Position numbers and translations under genes: made by a program
Shown here: positions 8,864 to 16,131 of the stretch, one piece after another
How the letters are laid out: the number at the start of each line of letters is the position of its first letter
How positions within the stretch are numbered: position 1 is the first letter of the stretch
NCBI GenBank assembly: GCA_030427735.1
Contig: JAUIBP010000001.1
Location: 372,001 to 436,000 of the forward strand
DNA from: Bacteroidia bacterium
Lineage (GTDB): Bacteria > Bacteroidota > Bacteroidia > Flavobacteriales > Flavobacteriaceae
Reading direction: 5' to 3'
DNA length: 64,000 nucleotides
Notes under the pieces: generated by a model
Databases searched by the model: none
What the model saw: only the letters and a program-made list of their open reading frames with translations
Told to the model about the DNA's origin: nothing

Positions 8864-9574
8864 ATGAAATTCGAAATCCTTACCAAAAACGAAAATCAAG
8901 AAATCCTAAACAGCATCATCACACAAATCCGGGATCTCATCATCTATAAAAATTTAGAGCCAGGCGATAAACTTCCTTCGGAACGCACATTATCAGAGAA
9001 GTTTGGTGTAAGCAGAAACAACATCCGCGAAGCGATTCAAAAATTAGAATTTTATGCTTTATTAAAATCCAAACCCCAAAGCGGTACTTTTGTGGCCGAC
9101 ATTGGTCAAATTGCATTAAATGGCATTATTGAAGATATATTAAGATTGGAAGAACCCGATTTTAGATCGCTAGTCGAAACCAGAATATTTTTAGAATTAA
9201 AAACTGTAAAACTAGCCGCAGAACGGAGAAAAGCCGAACATGTACTTCAAATAAAAGAAGCTCTAGACGCTTATACCGATAAGGTACTTAAAGAAGAAGA
9301 CGCGGTACATGAAGATTTACTATTTCATTTGGCCATAGCAAGAGCTAGCGGTAACAGCACCATTAACACTTTAATGCTCATGATTACTCCCGAAATAATT
9401 ACTAATTTCGAAAACCATCATGTCTGCGACAAAAACATGGCATTTATTGGCATTCAAGAGCATACAGATATTTATGAGGCCATAAAATCTCAACAGCCGG
9501 AACTTGCAGAGCAAACCATGAAAACGCATTTTAAAATGTTATATCAATATTGTAACACCTCCTCCGAAAAATAA
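8864..9574 (+). CDS. GntR-family (FadR subfamily) transcriptional regulator of the alginate locus
   Basis: 236 residues. The winged helix-turn-helix is at about 12-80, with the GntR signature LEPGDKLPSERTLSEKFGVSRNNIREAIQKL and the wing SGTFV. The C-terminal FCD/FadR-C helical domain (about 95-230) includes DLLFHLAIARASGN, where Asp and His fit the metal/ligand site of FCD domains. Family knowledge: GntR/FadR repressors sit in alginate loci of marine Flavobacteriaceae; AusR of Zobellia galactanivorans is one and responds to the alginate product KDG. The TTGG-N4-CCAA palindromes found here resemble FadR-type TGGT...ACCA operators, so this protein is their best candidate binder. No such operator precedes its own gene. 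The 171-bp gap and hairpin after susD leave open whether it has its own promoter. Confidence 0.88.
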   Translation: MKFEILTKNENQEILNSIITQIRDLIIYKNLEPGDKLPSERTLSEKFGVSRNNIREAIQKLEFYALLKSKPQSGTFVADIGQIALNGIIEDILRLEEPDFRSLVETRIFLELKTVKLAAERRKAEHVLQIKEALDAYTDKVLKEEDAVHEDLLFHLAIARASGNSTINTLMLMITPEIITNFENHHVCDKNMAFIGIQEHTDIYEAIKSQQPELAEQTMKTHFKMLYQYCNTSSEK

Positions 9575-9714
9575 TAGCTAGTCTTTTATTTATCATCAAA
9601 GCATTTATAAAAACCCTCATATACAAAATATTCCAAGTACTAATTTTTGAACTTTATTAACCGCCTTCTACAAAAAAAAGCATATCCTATTAAGCGTAAA
9701 TATTAAATTAAAAT

Positions 9715-9754
9715 AACGAGGTCGTCTAAAAATTACTTTTTAGACGACCTCGTT
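9715..9754. terminator. Bidirectional terminator between regulator and T9SS gene
   Basis: A perfect 18-bp inverted repeat (9715-9732 with 9737-9754) with a 4-nt TTAC loop, with A-tract and T-tract inside the arms. It lies between the plus-strand regulator and the minus-strand gene ending at 9774, so it can terminate both. Confidence 0.85.
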
Positions 9755-9773
9755 GATTAGTGCCACTATAATT

Positions 9774-10709
9774 TCACTTTACAACTATCTTACTCGTTAT
9801 CTGTCGTTTAGAAAGTGTATATCCTTTTAAAACATAAATACCTTTAGCCATATTTGAAACATCTAAAACATTGTTAGAGACACTTGTACTGAGTACTTTT
9901 TTTCCTAGAACATCATATAACTCTACAGTTTTAAGATCATCTGATCCATGACTTTTAAAATGCAATAAATTAGTGGTTGGGTTTGGATAAATTTGGAAAT
10001 TTACGTTCGAAAATTCTTCTGTAGACAGAGTACCTTCAACCAGTGAAAAATTATCATAAAACACTTCAGTTTCTTCATTGATAGAACTTAAAGATCTAAC
10101 ATACACCACAACAAAGGTATTGGTTGCTGTAAAAGTGACTGAATTTAATGTAAATTCATCGTAATCATCCGTAATCATCATAAATCCGTCTACACTCTCA
10201 TCAGATTCCCCGTTAGCATTAATGCCGTCTTCTCCCGTAATTTCGGTATTTAAAAGATACACTTCTGAAGGAGTATCCATAGCCTCTGAGCGTGATTCTA
10301 CAGAAAACGTATATTCATTGCCAATGGTAAGGCCTTCAACCTTTTGATATAGGCGACGGGAACTTCCTGTGATGGCGGGGCTACCGTCATCATATAATTT
10401 AACTCCTCTGGTACCGTTGTTTCCACTACCGGTAGCGCCCAGTTGTTCGTCTATACTCCCTGCCTCACCTAGATAGTAAATTTCTAACCAATCTTCTAAA
10501 ACATCGTTATCCCAAATGGCTTGATATGGACTTGCTAAAGCATTCCCCGTTTCATCCAAAATTTCATCATTTGGCGTCATGTCGTAAGCATCAGCATTAT
10601 CTGATGTACTTCCCATACTGCCTTCGCTTGTTCCGTGGTCATCGCATGTTGGATTCAACATTAGGTTTGTTTGACTCCATCCGAAATTAAAAGACAAACA
10701 CAAAATCAA
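9774..10709 (-). CDS. T9SS-exported, probably carbohydrate-binding protein (signal peptide split by frameshift)
   Basis: The intact frame gives 311 residues from a TTG codon at 10709. Residues about 15-230 form a beta-rich single domain beginning NLMLNPTCDD and containing YQKVEGLTIGNEYTF and a later VFYDNFSLVEG, the usual layout of a jelly-roll carbohydrate-binding module. I see no catalytic motif. The last ~75 residues are a T9SS type-A sorting domain (FQIYPNPTTN, LYDVLGKKV, GIYVLKGYT, KIVVK). The frame starts in the middle of a signal peptide: the missing start MKTKLLFARQRCKTIYFF is encoded from ATG 10762 in another frame. It follows the PL7 gene by about 10 bp, so it probably presents or targets the enzyme to alginate. 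The binding role is inference. Confidence 0.72.
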   Translation of the reverse strand: MILCLSFNFGWSQTNLMLNPTCDDHGTSEGSMGSTSDNADAYDMTPNDEILDETGNALASPYQAIWDNDVLEDWLEIYYLGEAGSIDEQLGATGSGNNGTRGVKLYDDGSPAITGSSRRLYQKVEGLTIGNEYTFSVESRSEAMDTPSEVYLLNTEITGEDGINANGESDESVDGFMMITDDYDEFTLNSVTFTATNTFVVVYVRSLSSINEETEVFYDNFSLVEGTLSTEEFSNVNFQIYPNPTTNLLHFKSHGSDDLKTVELYDVLGKKVLSTSVSNNVLDVSNMAKGIYVLKGYTLSKRQITSKIVVK

Positions 10710-10762
10710 AAAAAGTAAATCGTTTTACAACGTTGTCTGGCAAAAAGTAATTTTGTTTTCAT
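10706..10762 (-). other. Out-of-frame signal-peptide start of the T9SS protein
   Basis: ATG at 10762 encodes 18 residues with a basic n-region (MKTKLLFARQRCKTIYFF) and then hits TGA at 10708-10706. The stop falls just after a run of seven T on the coding strand. One extra T would join it to LILCLSFNFGWSQ of the next frame and give a normal signal peptide cleaved after WSQ. This is either a real frameshift, slippage-dependent expression, or a homopolymer sequencing error. Confidence 0.7.
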
Positions 10763-10772
10763 ATGAATTGTT

Positions 10773-11711
10773 TTAATGGTTTAAACTCAAATTGTAATAC
10801 TTTACATAGGAAAAGGCATTGGGGTCTGTAGTTCCTAAATAATTACCAGCTTTGAAATAATTTTCAAAGGGCCATTTTTCAAGACTTATGTCTTCGTACA
10901 CATATGGCGAATCATCATTAAGTTGTACTTCTATTCGAGCATCTGAGGCTGAGATCCTGAAATCAAAAACATCATGACCTACATACCCTAGGTTCACTTT
11001 AATATCGGCCCAAGTCCTGTCATAAACACCATATAAATCAAAGCCTTCAGTAGCTTCATCAACTAAAGATTTTTTATGGCACCAGATATAACCATCCTTC
11101 CAATATATTTTAATTAGCGGTGGCCCATTGTTGCCTTTAAAACCATATGTATCCATATCTTCTTCGGAAATAATACCATGGATTTGCATGACTATAACCC
11201 AATGAAATTCGTCATTAGAAGATATGTTTTCTGAAACACTTTCTACTTTTAGCTTACCTGTCATTTCGCCACCTTCTAACAAAGTCCAATTATCTCTGGC
11301 ATTGGCAGGATTGATTAATTCACGTAACTCCGTTCTCGAATAAGAACTGTTGGCTGTAGAGGTTTCTGGATAGGTATAAAAAACAATGGAAGCATCGCTG
11401 GTATCATCATACATAAAAGGTTGTATAGACCGGAGCGATCTATACCCCTTGTTGATTAGTTGTGATGGCTGATACTCGTCTGGACTACCATTATCATTGG
11501 CATCTATGGGCAATGTTAATTTCCAGTTTGAAAAATCAATATTAGCATAGGTTACTTCCTCAACTGGTTCTATAATAACCTCCTCAGATTCCTGGTTCAC
11601 GGAACTAGGACTACTATCATCCGTTTGGCAAGACCCAAAAAAAGCAAAAGCAACAATATAAATGAGGCTTTTAATACCACTTTCAATCACTAAAAAAGTT
11701 TGACTTATCAT
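10773..11711 (-). CDS. Alginate lyase, PL7 family, lipoprotein
   Basis: 312 residues. The N-terminus has a hydrophobic stretch and lipobox AFFGSC with Cys28, followed by an acidic linker (about 30-52). The PL7 jelly roll spans about 57-312 with the three family motifs: SRTELR (125-130, catalytic Arg126), QIH (176-178, Gln176 and His178) and YFKAGNY (285-291, catalytic Tyr291). The usual Gln two residues after that Tyr is Gly here. Family knowledge: PL7 enzymes cut alginate endolytically, and QIH (rather than QVH) versions tend to act on G-containing blocks. It probably works at the cell surface and feeds SusCD. First gene of a two-gene operon with the T9SS protein, behind its own operator-bearing promoter. 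Confidence 0.93.
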   Translation of the reverse strand: MISQTFLVIESGIKSLIYIVAFAFFGSCQTDDSSPSSVNQESEEVIIEPVEEVTYANIDFSNWKLTLPIDANDNGSPDEYQPSQLINKGYRSLRSIQPFMYDDTSDASIVFYTYPETSTANSSYSRTELRELINPANARDNWTLLEGGEMTGKLKVESVSENISSNDEFHWVIVMQIHGIISEEDMDTYGFKGNNGPPLIKIYWKDGYIWCHKKSLVDEATEGFDLYGVYDRTWADIKVNLGYVGHDVFDFRISASDARIEVQLNDDSPYVYEDISLEKWPFENYFKAGNYLGTTDPNAFSYVKYYNLSLNH

Positions 11712-11721
11712 ATTTTATTAA

Positions 11722-11773
11722 TTGGTTCTCCAATCTGGTTTACCAAATATATATGTTTTTAAATAAGAAACAA
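11722..11773 (-). promoter_or_regulatory. PL7 promoter with two tandem operators
   Basis: On the minus strand TTG (11773-11771), 19 bp, then TATATTTG (11751-11744): an exact fit to the Bacteroidota promoter consensus. Palindromes TTGGTAAACCAG (11746-11735) and TTGGAGAACCAA (11733-11722) follow with 13-bp centre spacing, the first overlapping the -7 box. The architecture is the same as at the PL6 and susC promoters. Confidence 0.75.
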
Positions 11774-12058
11774 ATTATTGCATTAATAATTTATTTTATG
11801 TGGTTTTTAAAAAACATCCATAATTATCGCAATTATTTTTAAATTATTCTCATTTATATACTAAAAACAAGCAATGATAAAGGAATAGGAAGGAAATAAA
11901 AATCGTTATAAGGGAGCATAAAAAATGATCCATGATTCTGAAATTGCATCACTCATTGTTTTTTTGAAACCTCTAAACTCCTTTAATTACAAAACGTATA
12001 TTAAACATTTTGACAAAACTAAACCATCAGTTAGTTTTGTTTCAACAACAAACAATAC

Positions 12059-12555
12059 ATGCCAAGAGTCAAAAAATATAATGAACAAGAGGAGATTGAA
12101 AAAGTCATGAATTTGTTTTGGAAACAAGGCTTTAAAAGTACTTCTATGAACATGCTAGAGAATGAAATGGGCATTAACAAAATTTTCTATTTACTCTAGC
12201 TTTTGCAGTAAAAGCGAGCTTTTTTTAGAAAGTTTAAATTGTTATAAGAAGAAATTAAATCAATTACTTAGTTGCTTAAAATAAAACTCGAGTAATATTG
12301 AAGATATCAAACAATATTTTTATTGCTTTATTGATTTTTAACAAGATGCAGGTATTAAAAAGGTGTTTAATAACCAATACAGCTGGAGAACTTAGAGAAG
12401 ATACCGATGCACAAATTAAGCAAACCCTAAAACAGTTTACTGAAGATGTGAGAGCCATTTTTGCCAATATTTTAAACAAAGATCTTAGCAAAAGTCAAGA
12501 AATGGTACAAAAACAAGCCGACTATTTAATCATTCCATGTTTGACTTCTCAATGA
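12059..12555 (+). pseudogene. Decayed TetR/AcrR-family regulator
   Basis: Translating across frames recovers a TetR protein. ATG 12059 opens MPRVKKYNEQEEIEKVMNLF and a helix-turn-helix reaching GINKIFYLL, then a TAG stop. The next frame continues FCSKSELFLESLNCYKKKLNQL and stops. A third continues CLITNTAGELREDTDAQIKQTL, the usual start of the TetR ligand-binding half, to a stop at 12553-12555. At least two frameshifts and several stops are needed, so it cannot encode a working regulator. The spacer before it (11774-12058) shows only AT-rich DNA with no credible gene. TetR genes of this type in flavobacteria often sit beside small oxidoreductase or AhpD-like genes. Confidence 0.8.
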
Positions 12556-12683
12556 CTTCCATGATACTTAGTCCATCGCAATTAGACAATTATATATAGA
12601 ACATATTTACAAACCTTTAATATTTTTTGAAACATAACTGACTGACTTTTTAGATAAGGTATTAATTAATAAAAACAACCTTT

Positions 12684-12800
12684 ATGGATACAACAAAAAC
12701 AAGCGAAACACTAAAAATACACACTATCGAAACAGCTCCTAAATATTCTTATATTAGAATATTTGTCACTTTATTTCTTGATATACTTCCTAGAATTTAA
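12684..12800 (+). pseudogene. Short remnant frame, perhaps an AhpD/carboxymuconolactone decarboxylase-like N-terminus
   Basis: A 38-residue frame starting MDTTKTSETLKIHTIETAPK and ending in a stop after FLDILPRI. The IHTIETAP segment resembles the N-terminus of AhpD-like peroxidase proteins that often neighbour TetR regulators, but nothing of the catalytic CxxC domain follows. I read it as the stub of the gene once controlled by the decayed TetR. It could also be a chance frame. The remaining bases up to 12842 hold nothing else I can support. Confidence 0.3.
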
Positions 12801-12842
12801 AATAATTACATTTGATAGTTAATAATTAAAACACACTCCATT

Positions 12843-13283
12843 TTACGCCTTCAAAAAAACTACATTCCCTGTGTTAACATCGTAAAATGCTAATCTTCCA
12901 TTTTTATCTTTGGGCACATTATTTACAGGCAAGTATCTACCTCCTAATATTAAGTTTTTAAGTTCTCCTATATCTTTTCTAGAAGCTGGTTTATTCTCTT
13001 CTGATGTAAACATAGATTTCATCATGTCGTATGAAACATTACCTGCAAAGTTTTCTCCCACACCAGCCCAAGTCATCCCCTGCTTTTTAGAACTTGTTTC
13101 CTTTGTTTCTTCTTCTACAACTGCTGGTTCATTTACAGGCTTGAGGCTTGTTTCTTTCTGAGGTTTGTTTTGTTTTAGTTGCCAGCTACTACTTCTACAA
13201 GAGTTGCTGCAATATTTTTGAACTCCCCTACGTTTTGGTATATATTCCTCGCCACAATTCAGGCAAATTTCGTGTTTTCTCAT
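12843..13283 (-). CDS. Hypothetical protein with N-terminal zinc-ribbon-like CxxC...CxxxC motif
   Basis: 146 residues. Residues 7-29 hold CLNCGEEYIPKRRGVQKYCSNSCR, a CxxC-x14-CxxxC arrangement like the small zinc knuckles of nucleic-acid-binding proteins. A charged Glu/Lys/Pro-rich linker covers about 38-68, followed by a conserved-looking C-terminal part (MTWAGVGENFAG, ILGGRYLPVNN, DVNTGNVVFLKA). No known catalytic motif. It is the last gene of the minus-strand cassette led by the recombinase, 53 bp after the 171-residue gene. DNA binding, perhaps as a directionality or copy-control factor, is only a guess. Confidence 0.7.
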   Translation of the reverse strand: MRKHEICLNCGEEYIPKRRGVQKYCSNSCRSSSWQLKQNKPQKETSLKPVNEPAVVEEETKETSSKKQGMTWAGVGENFAGNVSYDMMKSMFTSEENKPASRKDIGELKNLILGGRYLPVNNVPKDKNGRLAFYDVNTGNVVFLKA

Positions 13284-13336
13284 ATTTAAGCGTAAATTAA
13301 ACGTTTAATTGACGTATAATTTCATTTTCCCAACGT

Positions 13337-13852
13337 CTAACCTATACTGAATATTGATCGTAAAAGTTCCTTTTCAGCTGCATTTTCGGTGATTAGTGGC
13401 TCTTTTTTTGATCGCTTTTTAGGTCGTTTTTCACTTAGAGCTGCTAAACCATCTCCTTTATCTAGGTTGGATTTAGATGTATCTTGACCTAACATAACAG
13501 GAAATTTAGGTACTGTATTTCCTTTTTGCTCCCCTTTTATAAAATCAAAAATACTCGCTTCTAACTGTTTTGATTTATTATAATTACTATAGGGAATTGC
13601 CGATTCATCTTTGTAAAACTGTTTAATAAGTGTCTCGAAATGCTTTTTATAATACTCATGCTGTAAATTAAACAGGTTTTGCATTTCTGAATGGTCATTC
13701 TTTATGACATGCAGATTTTCCAATAACCAATGGCATATGTAGCATACACAATCCACCTGTTCAAAATATTTATCCAGAATATAATTAAACTCAAATTTTG
13801 ACACCTCATGCTTTGCTCTTAAAAGTTTAAAAATATTCTCCTCCAGTTTCAA
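13337..13852 (-). CDS. Hypothetical protein of integrase cassette
   Basis: 171 residues; I do not recognise a family. The frame begins at TTG 13852, 9 bp after the stop of the 71-residue gene. No ATG is available before the in-frame stop, so TTG is the likely start. The N-terminal ~110 residues look helical (KLLRAKHEVSKFEFNYILDKYF, CYICHWLLENLHVI). The C-terminal ~45 residues are basic (KRPKKRSKKEP). No signal peptide or membrane segment. Close spacing suggests co-expression with the recombinase. Confidence 0.6.
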   Translation of the reverse strand: MKLEENIFKLLRAKHEVSKFEFNYILDKYFEQVDCVCYICHWLLENLHVIKNDHSEMQNLFNLQHEYYKKHFETLIKQFYKDESAIPYSNYNKSKQLEASIFDFIKGEQKGNTVPKFPVMLGQDTSKSNLDKGDGLAALSEKRPKKRSKKEPLITENAAEKELLRSIFSIG

Positions 13853-13861
13853 GGGCTTTTG

Positions 13862-14077
13862 CTAAACAAAATTAGTTTCCGCACTATTATATGGGACAAG
13901 CCCTTTAAAATAGTCTATAATATAGGCCTCTTCGTAAAAGTTCATATCTTTAAAGACCTCTATTTTATCTATTATACGTCTCGTGTGCTCTGCATCGGAA
14001 ACAAAAAATAACAGCTCCATATAAAGATTAGTTACTAATCCATTATAAAAATCCTGTAAGGTATTATTTGTACTCAT
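13862..14077 (-). CDS. Small hypothetical protein overlapping the integrase
   Basis: 71 residues, mostly helical by composition (DFYNGLVTNLYMELLFFVSD, RRIIDKIEVFKDMNFYEEAY). It starts at ATG 14077 and overlaps the 3' end of the recombinase gene by 14 bp, so translation is probably coupled. I do not recognise it. Small proteins in this position sometimes act as excisionases, but no helix-turn-helix is evident. Confidence 0.55.
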   Translation of the reverse strand: MSTNNTLQDFYNGLVTNLYMELLFFVSDAEHTRRIIDKIEVFKDMNFYEEAYIIDYFKGLVPYNSAETNFV

Positions 14078-15425
14078 GGGTAGGTTTTAGCATTGCAGAA
14101 TAATCTTCTGGTAACTCGGCATCAATATCCCTTAAATATTTTTCTAAAGCGGACATAGAGGAATGTCCTGTAATTAGCATCAGTCTACTTTTTGCTTCAA
14201 AAGGTGACGATTCTTTAACTATGGCTCGATAGAGTTTTGTAATATAGGTATGTCTAAAACTATACAGACCATAATCTGTTCCTAGGTTAAAATGATCCTT
14301 TACAATGCGCTTAAAACGTTTTGAAAAGTAGTCGCGTTTATTATTTAAAGCCGTATCCCACTCCCCTCCTATAGCATCGGGTGTAAACAGAAAATCTTCG
14401 TCTTTAAGACCTGTTAAATCTGGCAAATCATTCCATAATAATTCTGGGATTATTTTAGTCTTTAAAGGGCTGTTTTTAGCCTTAAAACGAATGGTTCGTG
14501 TATTTACATCAATATCTTTTACCTGAAGTCTACAAACCTCAATTGGCCTTAAAAAATTATAGGAAATGAACTTGATATACAATAAAAGAACAGGATCCGT
14601 TTTTTCTAAATGCTCAAAAATAGCCTCCTGTGTTTCCTGTGAATAGGTTTTATTGCGCTCTGGTATGGTTTTTAATACGGGTATCTTTTTAATGAAATTA
14701 TCTGTTATTATTTCATTATCCTCCAACAACTGAACAATACTACTCAAATCCGTTCTATAGTTGTTTCTGTTTCTCGGACTGGTTTTCACCAAGACATCAT
14801 TTAAAAATGCTGAAAATAGTTTTTTAGTGAGTTGATCGATAGTTTTTACTTCAGGATGAACCTCAGCTAACCAATTGAGAAAAAACTCAACTCTCCCCTT
14901 ATACCCTCGTAATGTTGTTTTACTAACTAATTTTTCTTTAAGGTTTAGCGAAAAATCAAAAGCAGAACGTAACGTTTGCTTAGGTTCGGATGGAATAGCT
15001 TCAACCTCTTCACTTTTTGTTTCTTTAACAATAACAGCTGCTTTTTCTTCCGTCTTTTTGGCTTCCGTTTGTACTTCTGAGTGCTCGTTTTCCGAATTTA
15101 ATTTGTTGTAGAGTTCGGTATTGTCTTCAAAAGGATTGTAGCCTTGCTTCAATAATTTGATTAAAACTTTTCGGTAAACGGTTAAAATTTCTAAGCGCTG
15201 CTCTTTAGTTTTATAAGTATTGGCTTCTCCATAAAACGGTGTCACTCGTTTTAACATTCCTGTTTCTGGATGGCGATAGGAAAAATAAACGTACCAACGC
15301 TTACTTAAATCTCCTTTTGCAGTGTAAATTTTGGGGATGGAAAAATTCTTTTTTTTGGGCAAATCGTATGCAGTTTCGTATTCACTTTCGTATGCAAATG
15401 TAATAAATTGCTGAATTGTAAGCAT
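14064..15425 (-). CDS. Tyrosine-type site-specific recombinase (integrase)
   Basis: 453 residues. The N-terminal arm-binding-type domain (about 24-100) has the KxYTAKGDLSKRWYVYFSYRHP pattern of Bacteroidota integrases. A Lys/Glu-rich linker spans about 110-148, a SAM-like core-binding domain about 150-245, and the catalytic domain about 260-445. Catalytic residues are Arg293 (FLRPIEVC), Lys near 315-317, Arg391 (YSFRHT), His421 (ITGHSS) and nucleophile Tyr430 (EKYLRD). The His of the usual HxxR box is Tyr388, a variant I believe is common in this phylum. ATG 15425 directly abuts the T-tract of a hairpin, and the gene lies 53 bp from the 3' end of tRNA-Met. That position is typical of an element integrated at a tRNA gene. 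Confidence 0.9.
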   Translation of the reverse strand: MLTIQQFITFAYESEYETAYDLPKKKNFSIPKIYTAKGDLSKRWYVYFSYRHPETGMLKRVTPFYGEANTYKTKEQRLEILTVYRKVLIKLLKQGYNPFEDNTELYNKLNSENEHSEVQTEAKKTEEKAAVIVKETKSEEVEAIPSEPKQTLRSAFDFSLNLKEKLVSKTTLRGYKGRVEFFLNWLAEVHPEVKTIDQLTKKLFSAFLNDVLVKTSPRNRNNYRTDLSSIVQLLEDNEIITDNFIKKIPVLKTIPERNKTYSQETQEAIFEHLEKTDPVLLLYIKFISYNFLRPIEVCRLQVKDIDVNTRTIRFKAKNSPLKTKIIPELLWNDLPDLTGLKDEDFLFTPDAIGGEWDTALNNKRDYFSKRFKRIVKDHFNLGTDYGLYSFRHTYITKLYRAIVKESSPFEAKSRLMLITGHSSMSALEKYLRDIDAELPEDYSAMLKPTHEYK

Positions 15426-15457
15426 AAAAAAACGGTTTAACAGAAGCTAAACCGTTT
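15426..15457 (-). terminator. tRNA-Met terminator abutting the integrase start
   Basis: On the minus strand a perfect 10-bp stem (AAACGGTTTA/TAAACCGTTT, 8-nt loop) ends in seven T immediately followed by the integrase ATG. It should end tRNA-Met transcription and keep tRNA read-through out of the integrase gene. Confidence 0.8.
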
Positions 15458-15478
15458 GTTTTCACATATTTAAAATCG

Positions 15479-15552
15479 TAGCGAGACCGAGATTTGAACT
15501 CGGGACCTCTGGGTTATGAATCCAACGCTCTAACCAACTGAGCTACCTCGCC
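15479..15552 (-). tRNA. tRNA-Met (anticodon CAU)
   Basis: 74 nt on the minus strand. The acceptor arm GGCGAGG pairs with the 3' end before discriminator A73. The D-arm is GCTCAGTTGGTTAGAGC, the anticodon loop TTCATAA carries CAU, and the T-arm is CCGAGTTCAAATCTCGG. No CCA is encoded. The first pair is G-U, and the elongator-like D-loop argues against initiator tRNA. A lysidine-modified tRNA-Ile(CAU) cannot be excluded without comparison to the other CAU tRNAs of the genome. Confidence 0.93.
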
Positions 15553-15689
15553 ATTTTTTTGAGAGTGCAAATATAACAACAATATCAATCTATGCAAACA
15601 TAAAATCACAAAATATTTTTTTTATTAAATTAGTTTAAATCTTATTTAATTAATGTATATATTGAGCACATAATTTTTTGAACGAACAC

Positions 15690-16076
15690 ATGGAAGATAA
15701 AATTAAATTTGAACTTGAATTCCCAATACACGCTTCGCCGTCGCTACTCTATCAATACATATCAACACCTTCAGGCTTATCAGAATGGTTTGCAGACAAT
15801 GTAAATTCTCGTGGCGAACTTTACAAATTTATATGGGACGGTGCCGAAGAACAAGCCAAATTACTAAGCAAAAAAAGTGGAGAACGTATTAAATTTAAAT
15901 GGTTGCACGATGAAGATGAACCGTATTATTTCGAGCTTCGTATTCAAGTTGATGAAATTACAAAAGATGTTTCGCTTATTATTGTAGATTTTTCTGAAGA
16001 AGATGAATTGAATGAAACAAAAATGCTTTGGGAAAATCAAATTTCAGATTTAAAACATGTCTTAGGCTCTGCTTAA
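15690..16076 (+). CDS. START-like (SRPBCC/AHSA1-type) domain protein
   Basis: 128 residues from ATG 15690; a longer frame from TTG 15678 would add only NEH-type residues. One whole START/Bet v1-like fold: EFPIHASPSLLYQYISTPSGLSEWFAD at the N-terminus, a mid segment with RIKFKWLHDEDEPYYFELRI, and a C-terminal helix ENQISDLKHVLGSA. Cytosolic with no signal peptide. Family knowledge: such folds bind hydrophobic ligands or act as Hsp90 co-chaperone-like proteins. The specific role is unknown. It precedes the class IV PLP enzyme on the same strand. Confidence 0.82.
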   Translation: MEDKIKFELEFPIHASPSLLYQYISTPSGLSEWFADNVNSRGELYKFIWDGAEEQAKLLSKKSGERIKFKWLHDEDEPYYFELRIQVDEITKDVSLIIVDFSEEDELNETKMLWENQISDLKHVLGSA

Positions 16077-16131
16077 TCGATTTTTCATGATATTTAAAGT
16101 ATATTTGCCCGAAACTTATTCGGGCTTTTTT

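Noticed and set aside
11925-12110. 61-codon frame before the TetR remnant
   Set aside because: It runs out of frame through the start of the recognisable TetR sequence and has no features of its own.
11712-15600. Second copy of the tRNA-Met 3' end marking the far edge of the integrase element
   Set aside because: I searched by eye for the tRNA 3' segment in the accessory region and found none, so the element borders remain undefined.
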